Below are positions 5,103 through 11,732 of a stretch of DNA of 11,732 nucleotides, in pieces. The notes beneath the pieces were generated by a model. The model had not been told where the DNA came from. It made no database searches and worked only from the letters and a program-made list of their open reading frames with translations. The first letter of the stretch is position 1. Every line of letters begins with the position of its first letter. Origin of the DNA: an uncultured Rhizobiaceae group bacterium (GTDB lineage: Bacteria; Pseudomonadota; Alphaproteobacteria; Rhizobiales; Rhizobiaceae); the NCBI GenBank assembly GCA_905479965.1, contig CAJQOR010000227.1, positions 1 to 11,732 of the forward strand, given 5' to 3'. Position numbers and translations under genes: made by a program.

Positions 5103-8039
5103 TTAAGCACTTGCAGTAGCTTCGGATTTTTCAAGCCAATTTGCAAGCTTTTCAGCGAGTGCATCTGGCGAGATTGGCTTGGATAGATAATCATCCATAC
5201 CGACCTCAAAGCACTTCTCTTTATCACCCTTTAGCGCATGAGCTGTCACGCCAATTATTGGCACTCGCGCACCCGAAGTAGCTTCAATTTTGCGAATTTC
5301 TCGAGTTGCTTGATGACCGTTCATAACCGGCATCGAAACATCCATCAGAATGACCTTTGGCATATATTCCTGATAAAGGGCAACGCCCTCCTCACCATTA
5401 TTGGCAATTTTGAACCTATATCCAATGTCCTTCAAAACTTGCGTAAATACGATTTGGTTGACTTCATTATCTTCACAAACCAGAACATCGATCTCGGTAT
5501 CACTCTGAGCGATAAGAGGTGGTTTATCCGTAACAATATCTGTTACTTTTGACTTAACAGCGATGTCTTCTGAATCTACGTTTGGTGCCAAACTGATGAC
5601 GTTTGATTTGTTGCTATAAGAACCCTGCAGCACATTGACAATTGTCTTCAGCAAGTGTGATGAGCGCGTTGGCTTGGTCAAATGAGCCTGAATTCCAAGG
5701 CTTGAGAATACCCGACCATCTTCCGTTTGGTCAACGGATGTTAACATGATGATCGGCACATCTTTAAATCGTGCATCAGATTTAAGTGCAGAAACCACGT
5801 CGCTTCCGGTCATTCCTGGCATCTGAAAATCTAGGATAATGCAATCCACTTTCAAACCTTGTCCATTTGCCGCGTCCATAAATGCTAACGCTTCCTGCCC
5901 AGATTCGGCAGCCGCGCACTCAAATTCCCAGGACTTCATTTGTTCTGTCAATATAGATCGATTGACCTTGTTATCATCGATAATAAGAATACGTGAGCCG
6001 GACACATCCATTGAAATTCGCTGTTTGTATTGAGATTGATCAATTTTTAATGAAATTTCAAACCAGAATGTTGTTCCTTTACCATATTCACTGGAGACAC
6101 CAAATTCACCACTCATCAGTTTAACAAGCGATGATGCGATAGATAGACCTAATCCCGTACCCTCATGCTTACGCGAAGAAGAGGCATCAACTTGAGAGAA
6201 TTTATCAAATACTTTTTCAACATCCTCATCGGGGATGCCAATTCCAGTGTCTTCTATTTCAAACCGCAATCGTTGAATTTTATCAGATCCGTTTTCCGTT
6301 AAATCACCAATAGCCTTAACGTTTGCATAGACATGGCCTTCTTCTGTAAACTTGACAGCATTTCCCATCATGTTGGTAATAATCTGACGAAGACGTCCAA
6401 CATCACCTATAACAAAATCGGGAACCTGTGGATCAATGCGTACCAAAAACTCAAGATCTTTTTCTGCAGCCTTGGATGACACAAGTGTTGCAACATCTTC
6501 AACCGCTTCAGCCAATTGAAACGAGGCTGGATCAAGTTCCATTTTACCCGCGTCAATTTTGGAAAAATCAAGAATATCATTGATAATAGTAAGAAGGGAT
6601 GCGCCAGATTTTATGATGACATCCGCAAACATGGCTTGTTTGGAATCTAAATCAGTTTTTGCCAATAGTTCAGCCATCCCCATAACACCATTCATCGGTG
6701 TACGGATCTCATGACTCATATTTGCTAAAAACTCACTCTTGGCTCGCTCTGCATCTTCTGCCTTTTCAAGTGCTTGAGACATTTCTGTTACATCAGTATA
6801 GGTAACGATGGCACCGCAACCTATACGGGGTGTAACCTCTGCAAATAACCTGCGACCAGAAGGTGTAAGCCTATCAATCTGATAGGGTACATCATTGGCA
6901 ATGCAGTTGCGCATCTGCGCGATTGCGGTTTCGGCCTGATCAAAACCATAATCTCCACGCTCAGCAGAATAACGGATCATGGCTTCCATACTGCAGCCAA
7001 CCTCGCACAAATGCGGAGGTATCTCTAGCAGACTTGCGGCCTTGGCATTTGAGAAGACAATCTCGTCTCCATCTAAAACCATGAACCCCTGCGCCATTTT
7101 CTGTGCTGCTTCATCATGCATCGAATGGAGCTGCTCTGTATGATTTCTGACTTTTTGGAGCTCCGCTTCTTTATGCCGATCTGCTGTAATATCTGTGAAC
7201 GTTACAATCTCGCCGCCCTCTGGACGAAATACGACATGGGATTGAATGATCCGTCCATTCGGAATTTTCGTGATACTGGAAAGATCTTGTCCATCGTTGA
7301 TACCCCCAACAAACTCATTATAACTTTTTTCAACATCGTCTGTTTTACCGAAATCACCTCGTGCAATAAGGTATTTCAGGTAAGTTTCATAAGGTTTCCC
7401 TGGCGCTAAAAATTGGTCGTTTATATCAAGGAATGCATTCGCACGTTTATTACAAAAAAGAATTGTCTCGCAGTCATGAACCAAAATACCTTGGGCCATA
7501 GACTGAGTGGCCGCATCCAATATCATGTTTAGTTCGCTGCTTTGGTTTCTAATATCTTGTAGTTCGGCCTCGTAAGCGTGATCCATCGTTATATCAGTAA
7601 ATGTGACAATTTGCCCACCACCCGGGCGCCCCACTGAATCAGACCTGACGATCATTCCATTTGCTAATTTGGAGATGGTATTACCGGCGTCACCCTCTTT
7701 TGCATTCCGGAGAATTTCATCAGCGTGCTTTTCGGCATCTCTCACGTCGCCCATATCACCGCGAGCTATACGGAATAAAAGATGACCTCTTACACTTTTT
7801 CCTGGTGCTAGAATTTTAGTGGGAACGTCCAGAAGATCATTAGCACGACTGTTACAAAACAGTATGTTGGAACCATCATGAACCAAAATACCTTGAGCCA
7901 TAATTTCTGTGGTGTCTTTCCATAGAATTGAAAGCTTTCGAAAACGTTCAAGCTCTTGGGCTTCAGACACATTTAAGGTGTTATTATTTCCCGCGTCATT
8001 TGTAGATGTTTTATCTTGGATATTACGACTATCAACCAT
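5103..8039 (-). CDS. Soluble hybrid sensor histidine kinase, three PAS_7 domains and two receivers
   Basis: This 978-residue protein has no membrane segment or signal peptide, so it should work in the cytosol. Three PAS_7-type domains lie at about 43-155, 173-285 and 311-418; each opens with MAQG and carries an (A)RGD motif. Short EAELQ-type coiled linkers join them. The HisKA helix follows with phosphoacceptor H443 ([11 protein letters not shown]). The ATPase domain has N560, DTGIGIP (597-603) and GTGLGLS (627-633). Receiver 1 (about 683-802) has DD at 688-689, D737, T767 and K789; receiver 2 (about 850-970) has D857, D900, T932 and K954. All key residues are intact, so both receivers should accept phosphate. 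No HPt domain is present, so a separate phosphotransfer protein would be needed. ATG at 8039 has only a weak, distant AGGG. Its neighbours do not reveal its signal. Confidence 0.95.
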   Translation of the reverse strand: MVDSRNIQDKTSTNDAGNNNTLNVSEAQELERFRKLSILWKDTTEIMAQGILVHDGSNILFCNSRANDLLDVPTKILAPGKSVRGHLLFRIARGDMGDVRDAEKHADEILRNAKEGDAGNTISKLANGMIVRSDSVGRPGGGQIVTFTDITMDHAYEAELQDIRNQSSELNMILDAATQSMAQGILVHDCETILFCNKRANAFLDINDQFLAPGKPYETYLKYLIARGDFGKTDDVEKSYNEFVGGINDGQDLSSITKIPNGRIIQSHVVFRPEGGEIVTFTDITADRHKEAELQKVRNHTEQLHSMHDEAAQKMAQGFMVLDGDEIVFSNAKAASLLEIPPHLCEVGCSMEAMIRYSAERGDYGFDQAETAIAQMRNCIANDVPYQIDRLTPSGRRLFAEVTPRIGCGAIVTYTDVTEMSQALEKAEDAERAKSEFLANMSHEIRTPMNGVMGMAELLAKTDLDSKQAMFADVIIKSGASLLTIINDILDFSKIDAGKMELDPASFQLAEAVEDVATLVSSKAAEKDLEFLVRIDPQVPDFVIGDVGRLRQIITNMMGNAVKFTEEGHVYANVKAIGDLTENGSDKIQRLRFEIEDTGIGIPDEDVEKVFDKFSQVDASSSRKHEGTGLGLSIASSLVKLMSGEFGVSSEYGKGTTFWFEISLKIDQSQYKQRISMDVSGSRILIIDDNKVNRSILTEQMKSWEFECAAAESGQEALAFMDAANGQGLKVDCIILDFQMPGMTGSDVVSALKSDARFKDVPIIMLTSVDQTEDGRVFSSLGIQAHLTKPTRSSHLLKTIVNVLQGSYSNKSNVISLAPNVDSEDIAVKSKVTDIVTDKPPLIAQSDTEIDVLVCEDNEVNQIVFTQVLKDIGYRFKIANNGEEGVALYQEYMPKVILMDVSMPVMNGHQATREIRKIEATSGARVPIIGVTAHALKGDKEKCFEVGMDDYLSKPISPDALAEKLANWLEKSEATASA
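7474..7902 (-). repeat. DNA-level repeat between PAS domains 1 and 2 of the kinase
   Basis: The 27 bases at 7474-7500 and 7876-7902 match except at one position. The first 20 are identical (beginning TCATGAACC on the plus strand). They encode MAQGILVHD in both domains. The third domain keeps the protein motif (MAQGFMVLD) but has lost this DNA identity. This suggests that domains 1 and 2 arose from a later duplication, or are kept alike by gene conversion. Confidence 0.75.
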
Positions 8040-8077
8040 TTTGATCTTTAACCCTTACCGCCTAGCGGAGCATTAAA

Positions 8078-8109
8078 GACGATTTATGTAAATAATACAT
8101 TACATCGTC
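8078..8109 (-). promoter_or_regulatory. Interrupted hairpin in the 5' region of the kinase gene
   Basis: The outer arms GACGAT (8078-8083) and ATCGTC (8104-8109) and the inner arms ATGTA (8086-8090) and TACAT (8096-8100) enclose a 5-base loop, with a 2/3-base internal bulge. A second small hairpin (CCGC-CTA-GCGG, 8058-8068) sits between it and the kinase ATG at 8039. The structure may be an operator dyad or a leader RNA fold. No T-run marks it as a terminator. Confidence 0.4.
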
Positions 8110-8257
8110 CACGCAGCCTCCTCCTGGAGCAGTCCGGCATTGTTTTGAAACTGCATCGAGATGTGACTACAGAACAGCTGCATTAACCTGACGATGGTGA
8201 GCTAGATGCTGAATTTAGGCGACGGCATTTTCCATTCTAAGATCATGTTTGCCCATA

Positions 8258-8299
8258 TGAAGAGCTTTCCAAATGAAAGCAGTTTTCAGTGGCTCTTCA
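8258..8299 (-). repeat. Nested inverted repeats just after rhaI, possible 3'-end structure
   Basis: TGAAGAGC (8258-8265) and GCTCTTCA (8292-8299) are exact complements. Within and partly overlapping them, GCTTTC (8264-8269) pairs with GAAAGC (8275-8280) around a 5-base loop. The two folds share bases and so compete. The position 30-70 bases after the rhaI stop suits a transcript end, but there is no following T-run on the minus strand. Confidence 0.35.
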
Positions 8300-8329
8300 A
8301 TCTCCCAAACCAGAAGTAGTTCGAATAGC

Positions 8330-9604
8330 CTACACGATGCCGCCGCCAGCACTTGAAACAGCTGGGCGTTCGTCCGCAATTTTCTTGCGATAAGCTGATG
8401 CTCGATAGGCTGCAATGGGATCGATGGCACCCCCAGCATTTGCCCTTGCCAATGCCAGAATGGGTTCAACATCGGTTCTAAATGCCGTTTTGAGAGTGTT
8501 AGACGCCATCAAAGCATCGTTGTTTGCTTGGGCCTCCTCAAGCACCTTACGGTCAACAAGCAAAGCTTGAGCATAGGCGCGCTGAACTTCCATCGCGCTT
8601 GCCATTAAGCTTTCGATCGGATCAGTTACATTGTGGCTCTGATCGAGCATGTGCATTGGGTTGAAACCAGGTTTGTCCTCTGCATCTACCAATTCGTTGA
8701 AGACTAAGAATAAGCGGTACGGGTCGATAGAGCCTGTATCAAGATCATCGTCACCATATTTACTGTCGTTAAAATGGAAGCCACCTAGTTTTCCAAATTG
8801 AATGAGCCGCGCGACAATCATTTCGATGTTCACATTTGGTGCATGATGACCAAGATCAACAAGGCAAAAAGCTTTCTCGCCCAATTCTTTGGAAATGAGA
8901 TAGTTGGTGCCCCAGTCCTGCACAACGGTTGAGTAAAACGCAGGTTCATACATTTTGTGCTCAGTTAATAGCCGCCAATCATCTGGAAGGGCTGCATAAA
9001 TTGATTTGGCACTGTCTAAATAGCGCTCAAATTGTTTGGTGAAATTCACCTGCCCTGGAAAATTTGAACCATCTCCCACCCACACAGTTAAAGCTTTTGA
9101 ACCAATGGCTCTGCCAAGTTCAATACAGGCTAGATTATGTTCAATAGCCTGTTGGCGACATGCTTTATCAGTGTGCGAAAGCGACCCAAATTTATAAGAA
9201 TGTTTTTGCTCGTCCTGATCCTGAAATGTATTGGAATTCATAGCATCAAATTTAAGACCAACTTCTTCAGATTTACTGATCAGATCTGCGGCGGGAACAT
9301 CATCCCAAGGAATGTGAAGTGATACAGCAGGTGTTGCTTTCGCTAATTGTTGAATAACGCCGCAATCATCGAGCTTGTCGAATATATGCCGTGGTTCACC
9401 TACATTTGGAAAGCGGGCAAATCTGGTTCCACCTGTGCCAACACCCCAGCTCGGGATGGCAACGCCATATTGCGCAACTTTGGAACAGATATTTTCTATA
9501 TCTAGGTTTCGCCGAGCGAGTTGCTCACCTAGATTTTGATAGTCGATTTCTAAGTCTTTTGCTGCGCGCTCATTAGACTGCGCAATAATATCATTGCTGA
9601 TCAT
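8330..9604 (-). CDS. rhaI: L-rhamnose isomerase (RhaI type)
   Basis: This 424-residue cytosolic enzyme converts L-rhamnose to L-rhamnulose. It is the RhaI-type, TIM-barrel, metal-dependent isomerase known from rhizobia and Pseudomonas stutzeri, not the enteric RhaA type. Metal- and substrate-binding residues are visible: H97 in SLHIPWD, E215 in LLTEHKMYEP, D250 and H253 in CLVDLGHHAPNVN, H277 and D280 in GGFHFNDSKYG, acidic residues at 285-287 and D321 in MLDQSH. Most keep a constant spacing to the P. stutzeri residues as I recall them. The C-terminus GGGIV is typical. Length is normal. The frame is open to GTG at 9619, but ATG at 9604 is preferred, with GGGGAG seven bases upstream. It follows rhaD by 14 bases, so the two form one operon. 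Confidence 0.95.
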   Translation of the reverse strand: MISNDIIAQSNERAAKDLEIDYQNLGEQLARRNLDIENICSKVAQYGVAIPSWGVGTGGTRFARFPNVGEPRHIFDKLDDCGVIQQLAKATPAVSLHIPWDDVPAADLISKSEEVGLKFDAMNSNTFQDQDEQKHSYKFGSLSHTDKACRQQAIEHNLACIELGRAIGSKALTVWVGDGSNFPGQVNFTKQFERYLDSAKSIYAALPDDWRLLTEHKMYEPAFYSTVVQDWGTNYLISKELGEKAFCLVDLGHHAPNVNIEMIVARLIQFGKLGGFHFNDSKYGDDDLDTGSIDPYRLFLVFNELVDAEDKPGFNPMHMLDQSHNVTDPIESLMASAMEVQRAYAQALLVDRKVLEEAQANNDALMASNTLKTAFRTDVEPILALARANAGGAIDPIAAYRASAYRKKIADERPAVSSAGGGIV

Positions 9605-9611
9605 TTCACCG

Positions 9612-9617
9612 CTCCCC
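9612..9617 (-). promoter_or_regulatory. Ribosome binding site for rhaI
   Basis: GGGGAG lies seven bases before ATG 9604 and sits between the rhaD stop (9621-9619) and the rhaI start. It supports ATG 9604 over the in-frame GTG at 9619, which overlaps the rhaD stop and would encode the Shine-Dalgarno sequence as protein. Confidence 0.75.
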
Positions 9618-9618
9618 A

Positions 9619-11732
9619 CTATCGCGTAAATGCCTGAACATTACCTGCATCAACATTGATGATATTGCCTGTCGACTTCGCAGACAAATCTGATGCTAAG
9701 AAATATGCAGCCTCCGCGATGTCTTCTGGAAGCACGGAACGTTTTAACATGGATCTTTGACGATAATGTTCCTCCAGACCAGCTTTATCCTTACCATATG
9801 TGGCCGCTCTTTGCTCGAGCCAGTCGCCAGACCAAATTTTGGATCCTTTCAGGACTGCATCGGGATTAACAACATTGACGCGGATGCCTTGCTCAGCACC
9901 TTCTAATGCCAGACAGCGGGCAAGGTGTATTTCCGAAGCTTTGGCTGTGCAATAGGCAGATGCGTTTGGCGAGGCTGCTAGACCATTTTTGGATGCAATA
10001 AACACAACAGCACCACCAAGATTTTGTTTCTTCAGCATTTTAAAAGCTTCTCGGCCGGTCAAAAAATACCCTGTCGAGAGGATCGACATATTTTTATTCC
10101 AGAGTTCAAGCGAGGTTTCTTCAACCGGTGCTGAGCTTGCAATGCCTGCATTGGAAACCAGAACGTCCACACCACCAAATTCTAGTGCACAATTTGCAAA
10201 TGCTTCGATGACCGAAGCCTCTTTTGTAACATCCATGATCACCGATCGAACCACATCTTTTGAAAAGCGATCAGCAAGATTTTCATGCACATTGTTTAAA
10301 GTGTCTGCGTCAATATCAGCCAGCACAACGCATGCGCCTTCTTCTAAATACTTTGCAGCTGTTGCTGATCCTATACCGCCAGCGCCGCCGGTTACAAGTG
10401 CGATACGCCCTTCCATCGATTTTGGTTTTGGCATGCGTTGAAGTTTAGCCTCTTCTAAGAGCCAATATTCGATATCAAATGCTTCCTGTTCGGGTAATCC
10501 GCAATAGGTACTGACGCCATTTGCACCACGCATCACGTTGATCGCATTAATGTAAAATTCTGCAGAGACGCGCGCTGTTGATTTGTTCTTGGCAAATGTA
10601 ATCATACCAACGCCAGGAATTAGATAAACGACAGCATTTGGATCACGTATTTCAGGGGAATTATCATGTCGGCAGCGCTCATAATATTCCCGGTAATCTT
10701 CCCGATAAGCAGCAATTGAGTTCACCAATCCATCAAGTGTTGCTTCAATATTTGATTTTCTAGGATCCAGATCGATGATAAGTGGCCTGATCTTGGTTCT
10801 TAAAAAATGATCGGGACATGACGTCCCAAGTTTTGCAAGATCTGGCATTTCATTTGAATTCACGAACTCAAGGACCGCATCACTATCATCAAAATGACCG
10901 ACCATATGATTTTGGCTGGATATCATCCCTCTAATTGCTGGCATGAGCTGGTGTGCGATTTCTCGGCGCTTGTTCTGATCCAAGCTTTGGTATTTCTCTC
11001 CTCCAAAAGCCGGTTTTCCAACTAGATTGTCGGCAAACCAGTCTGTAGCCTTTTGGATGATGTCAAGTGTCAATTCGTAGCAAATTTTAGCATCGTCATC
11101 CCAGGTGAAAAGACCATGACTTTCGAGAACCACACCTTTGGCATTGGGGTTTTCTTTACAAAATTTCTCAAGCCATAGGCCCAGCTCAAATCCTGGTCGT
11201 TTCCATGGCAGCCAGCCAATATCGTTTCCAAAAATTTCCTGTGTTAGCTCTTTTGAGTTTTCAGATGCTGCGATGGCAATAATCGCATCTGGGTGCATAT
11301 GATCGACGTGTTTCTTGGGCACATAGGCGTGCAAAGGCGTATCAATTGATGGAGCGCGCGTGTTTAAATTGAAGTTGCAGTGAGATAGATAGCCGACCAT
11401 TTCATCTTCAAACTCAAGGCCGCGATAAAGGCCCTTTAGTGCGTTGAGCTTATCCATATAAAGTGTGGCAAAACCATCCATTTTGATGGAACCCACATCG
11501 CCGCCAGAGCCTTTAACCCACAAAACTTCAACTTGTTCGCCTGTTAATGGGTCTTTTTCCAAAGCTTTTACAGACGTATTTCCACCCCCATAATTGGTAA
11601 TCCTCTTGTCAGACCCAAGAAGATTTGAGCGATAAAGTAGTAATTCTGGTTCGGATTTACCAGCAGCAAATTTTGAATCCCATAAATTTTTTAGTTTTGC
11701 ATGATTTTCGGCATTCGCCGCTGGTCGTGACA
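9619..11732 (-). CDS. rhaD: Bifunctional rhamnulose-1-phosphate aldolase / short-chain alcohol dehydrogenase
   Basis: The frame stays open from the right edge to TAG at 9621-9619. The edge codon reads ?TG followed by SRPAAN, so the start codon is probably cut by one base, and the protein is about 704 residues, the usual size for this fusion. The N-terminal half is a class II aldolase: SDKRITNYGGGNTS near residues 36-49, metal-binding HMH (about 145-147) and H206 in ESHG. It cleaves L-rhamnulose-1-phosphate to dihydroxyacetone phosphate and L-lactaldehyde. The C-terminal half (about 440-704) is a short-chain dehydrogenase with TGGAGGIG (448-455), NAG (528-530), S581 and YCTAK (Y594, K598). It probably oxidises lactaldehyde. 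An internal TTG at 11562 would remove the GGGNTS motif and is not the start. It is upstream of rhaI; the rhamnulokinase, transporter and regulator are not in view. Confidence 0.95.
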   Translation of the reverse strand, partial: SRPAANAENHAKLKNLWDSKFAAGKSEPELLLYRSNLLGSDKRITNYGGGNTSVKALEKDPLTGEQVEVLWVKGSGGDVGSIKMDGFATLYMDKLNALKGLYRGLEFEDEMVGYLSHCNFNLNTRAPSIDTPLHAYVPKKHVDHMHPDAIIAIAASENSKELTQEIFGNDIGWLPWKRPGFELGLWLEKFCKENPNAKGVVLESHGLFTWDDDAKICYELTLDIIQKATDWFADNLVGKPAFGGEKYQSLDQNKRREIAHQLMPAIRGMISSQNHMVGHFDDSDAVLEFVNSNEMPDLAKLGTSCPDHFLRTKIRPLIIDLDPRKSNIEATLDGLVNSIAAYREDYREYYERCRHDNSPEIRDPNAVVYLIPGVGMITFAKNKSTARVSAEFYINAINVMRGANGVSTYCGLPEQEAFDIEYWLLEEAKLQRMPKPKSMEGRIALVTGGAGGIGSATAAKYLEEGACVVLADIDADTLNNVHENLADRFSKDVVRSVIMDVTKEASVIEAFANCALEFGGVDVLVSNAGIASSAPVEETSLELWNKNMSILSTGYFLTGREAFKMLKKQNLGGAVVFIASKNGLAASPNASAYCTAKASEIHLARCLALEGAEQGIRVNVVNPDAVLKGSKIWSGDWLEQRAATYGKDKAGLEEHYRQRSMLKRSVLPEDIAEAAYFLASDLSAKSTGNIINVDAGNVQAFTR

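Larger units (their letters stand above)
8040..8329. other. Intergenic region between rhaI and the kinase
   Basis: About 290 bases without a convincing gene. On the minus strand, a strong Shine-Dalgarno-like GGAGGAGG (about 8117-8124) precedes a GTG at 8112 that opens a 16-codon frame ending at TAG (8064-8062), inside which the hairpin lies. Next to the rhaI stop there are an 8-bp inverted repeat (8258-8265 with 8292-8299) and a nested GCTTTC-CAAAT-GAAAGC hairpin (8264-8280). These could mark the rhaI transcript end but lack a T-run. The kinase promoter should lie here, but I see no clear consensus. Confidence 0.5.

Noticed and set aside
4994..5227. 77-residue minus-strand frame overlapping the kinase C-terminus
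   Set aside because: It overlaps the second receiver in another frame, and the part outside the kinase is made of inverted repeats with no domain.
8215..8472. 85-residue minus-strand frame overlapping the end of rhaI
   Set aside because: More than half lies inside rhaI in another frame, and it has no recognised domain. Its last roughly 38 residues lie outside rhaI and look mildly protein-like, but not enough to call a gene.
1..11732. CRISPR array, tRNA, rRNA, prophage or defence cassette
   Set aside because: No regularly spaced repeats, cloverleaf-like segments, rRNA-like conserved stretches or phage/defence protein motifs were seen on either strand.

Overview
The window looks like a chromosomal stretch from an alphaproteobacterium, most likely a marine Rhodobacterales- or Rhizobiales-type organism. 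The grounds are a fused TRAP transporter with a divergent AraC-type regulator, a rhizobial-style rhaD-rhaI pair (aldolase-dehydrogenase fusion plus RhaI-type isomerase), PAS_7 domains in a soluble hybrid kinase, and an IS6-type transposase scrap. The assignment rests on gene families and architecture, not on a database search. Base composition is moderate and visibly A/T-richer in the kinase than in the TRAP genes.

Layout. (1) Positions 1-3328, minus strand: an operon reading DctP solute-binding protein -> fused DctQM permease -> beta-lactamase-like serine hydrolase (cut by the left edge). Gaps are 4 bp and then a 4-bp GTGA overlap, so the three genes are very probably co-transcribed and translationally coupled. 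(2) Positions 3329-3629: a divergent control region with two dyad symmetries. (3) Positions 3630-4571, plus strand: an AraC-family regulator, the obvious candidate regulator of the TRAP operon. (4) Positions 4572-5102: no intact gene. It holds a short IS6-family transposase remnant directly behind the regulator, then several inverted repeats. (5) Positions 5103-8039, minus strand: a 978-residue soluble hybrid histidine kinase with three PAS_7 domains, a kinase core and two receivers. (6) Positions 8040-8329: no convincing gene, but a hairpin just upstream of the kinase. (7) Positions 8330-11732, minus strand: rhaI and rhaD, in transcription order rhaD -> rhaI. The first base of the rhaD start codon appears to fall just outside the right edge.

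How the genes work together. RhaI converts L-rhamnose to L-rhamnulose. After a kinase not seen here makes rhamnulose-1-phosphate, RhaD cleaves it to dihydroxyacetone phosphate and L-lactaldehyde, and its dehydrogenase half can oxidise the lactaldehyde. The TRAP system imports an unidentified, probably carboxylate-bearing, solute under probable AraC control, and the coupled serine hydrolase may act on that solute or a derivative. The hybrid kinase may sense a cytosolic cue. Its link to either catabolic cluster is positional only. I found no CRISPR array, tRNA, rRNA, phage module or toxin-antitoxin pair. Nothing here amounts to a clearly new defence or mobile system. The most unusual items are the triple-PAS kinase with its 5' structure, the dyads in the divergent promoter region, and the transporter-coupled serine hydrolase.
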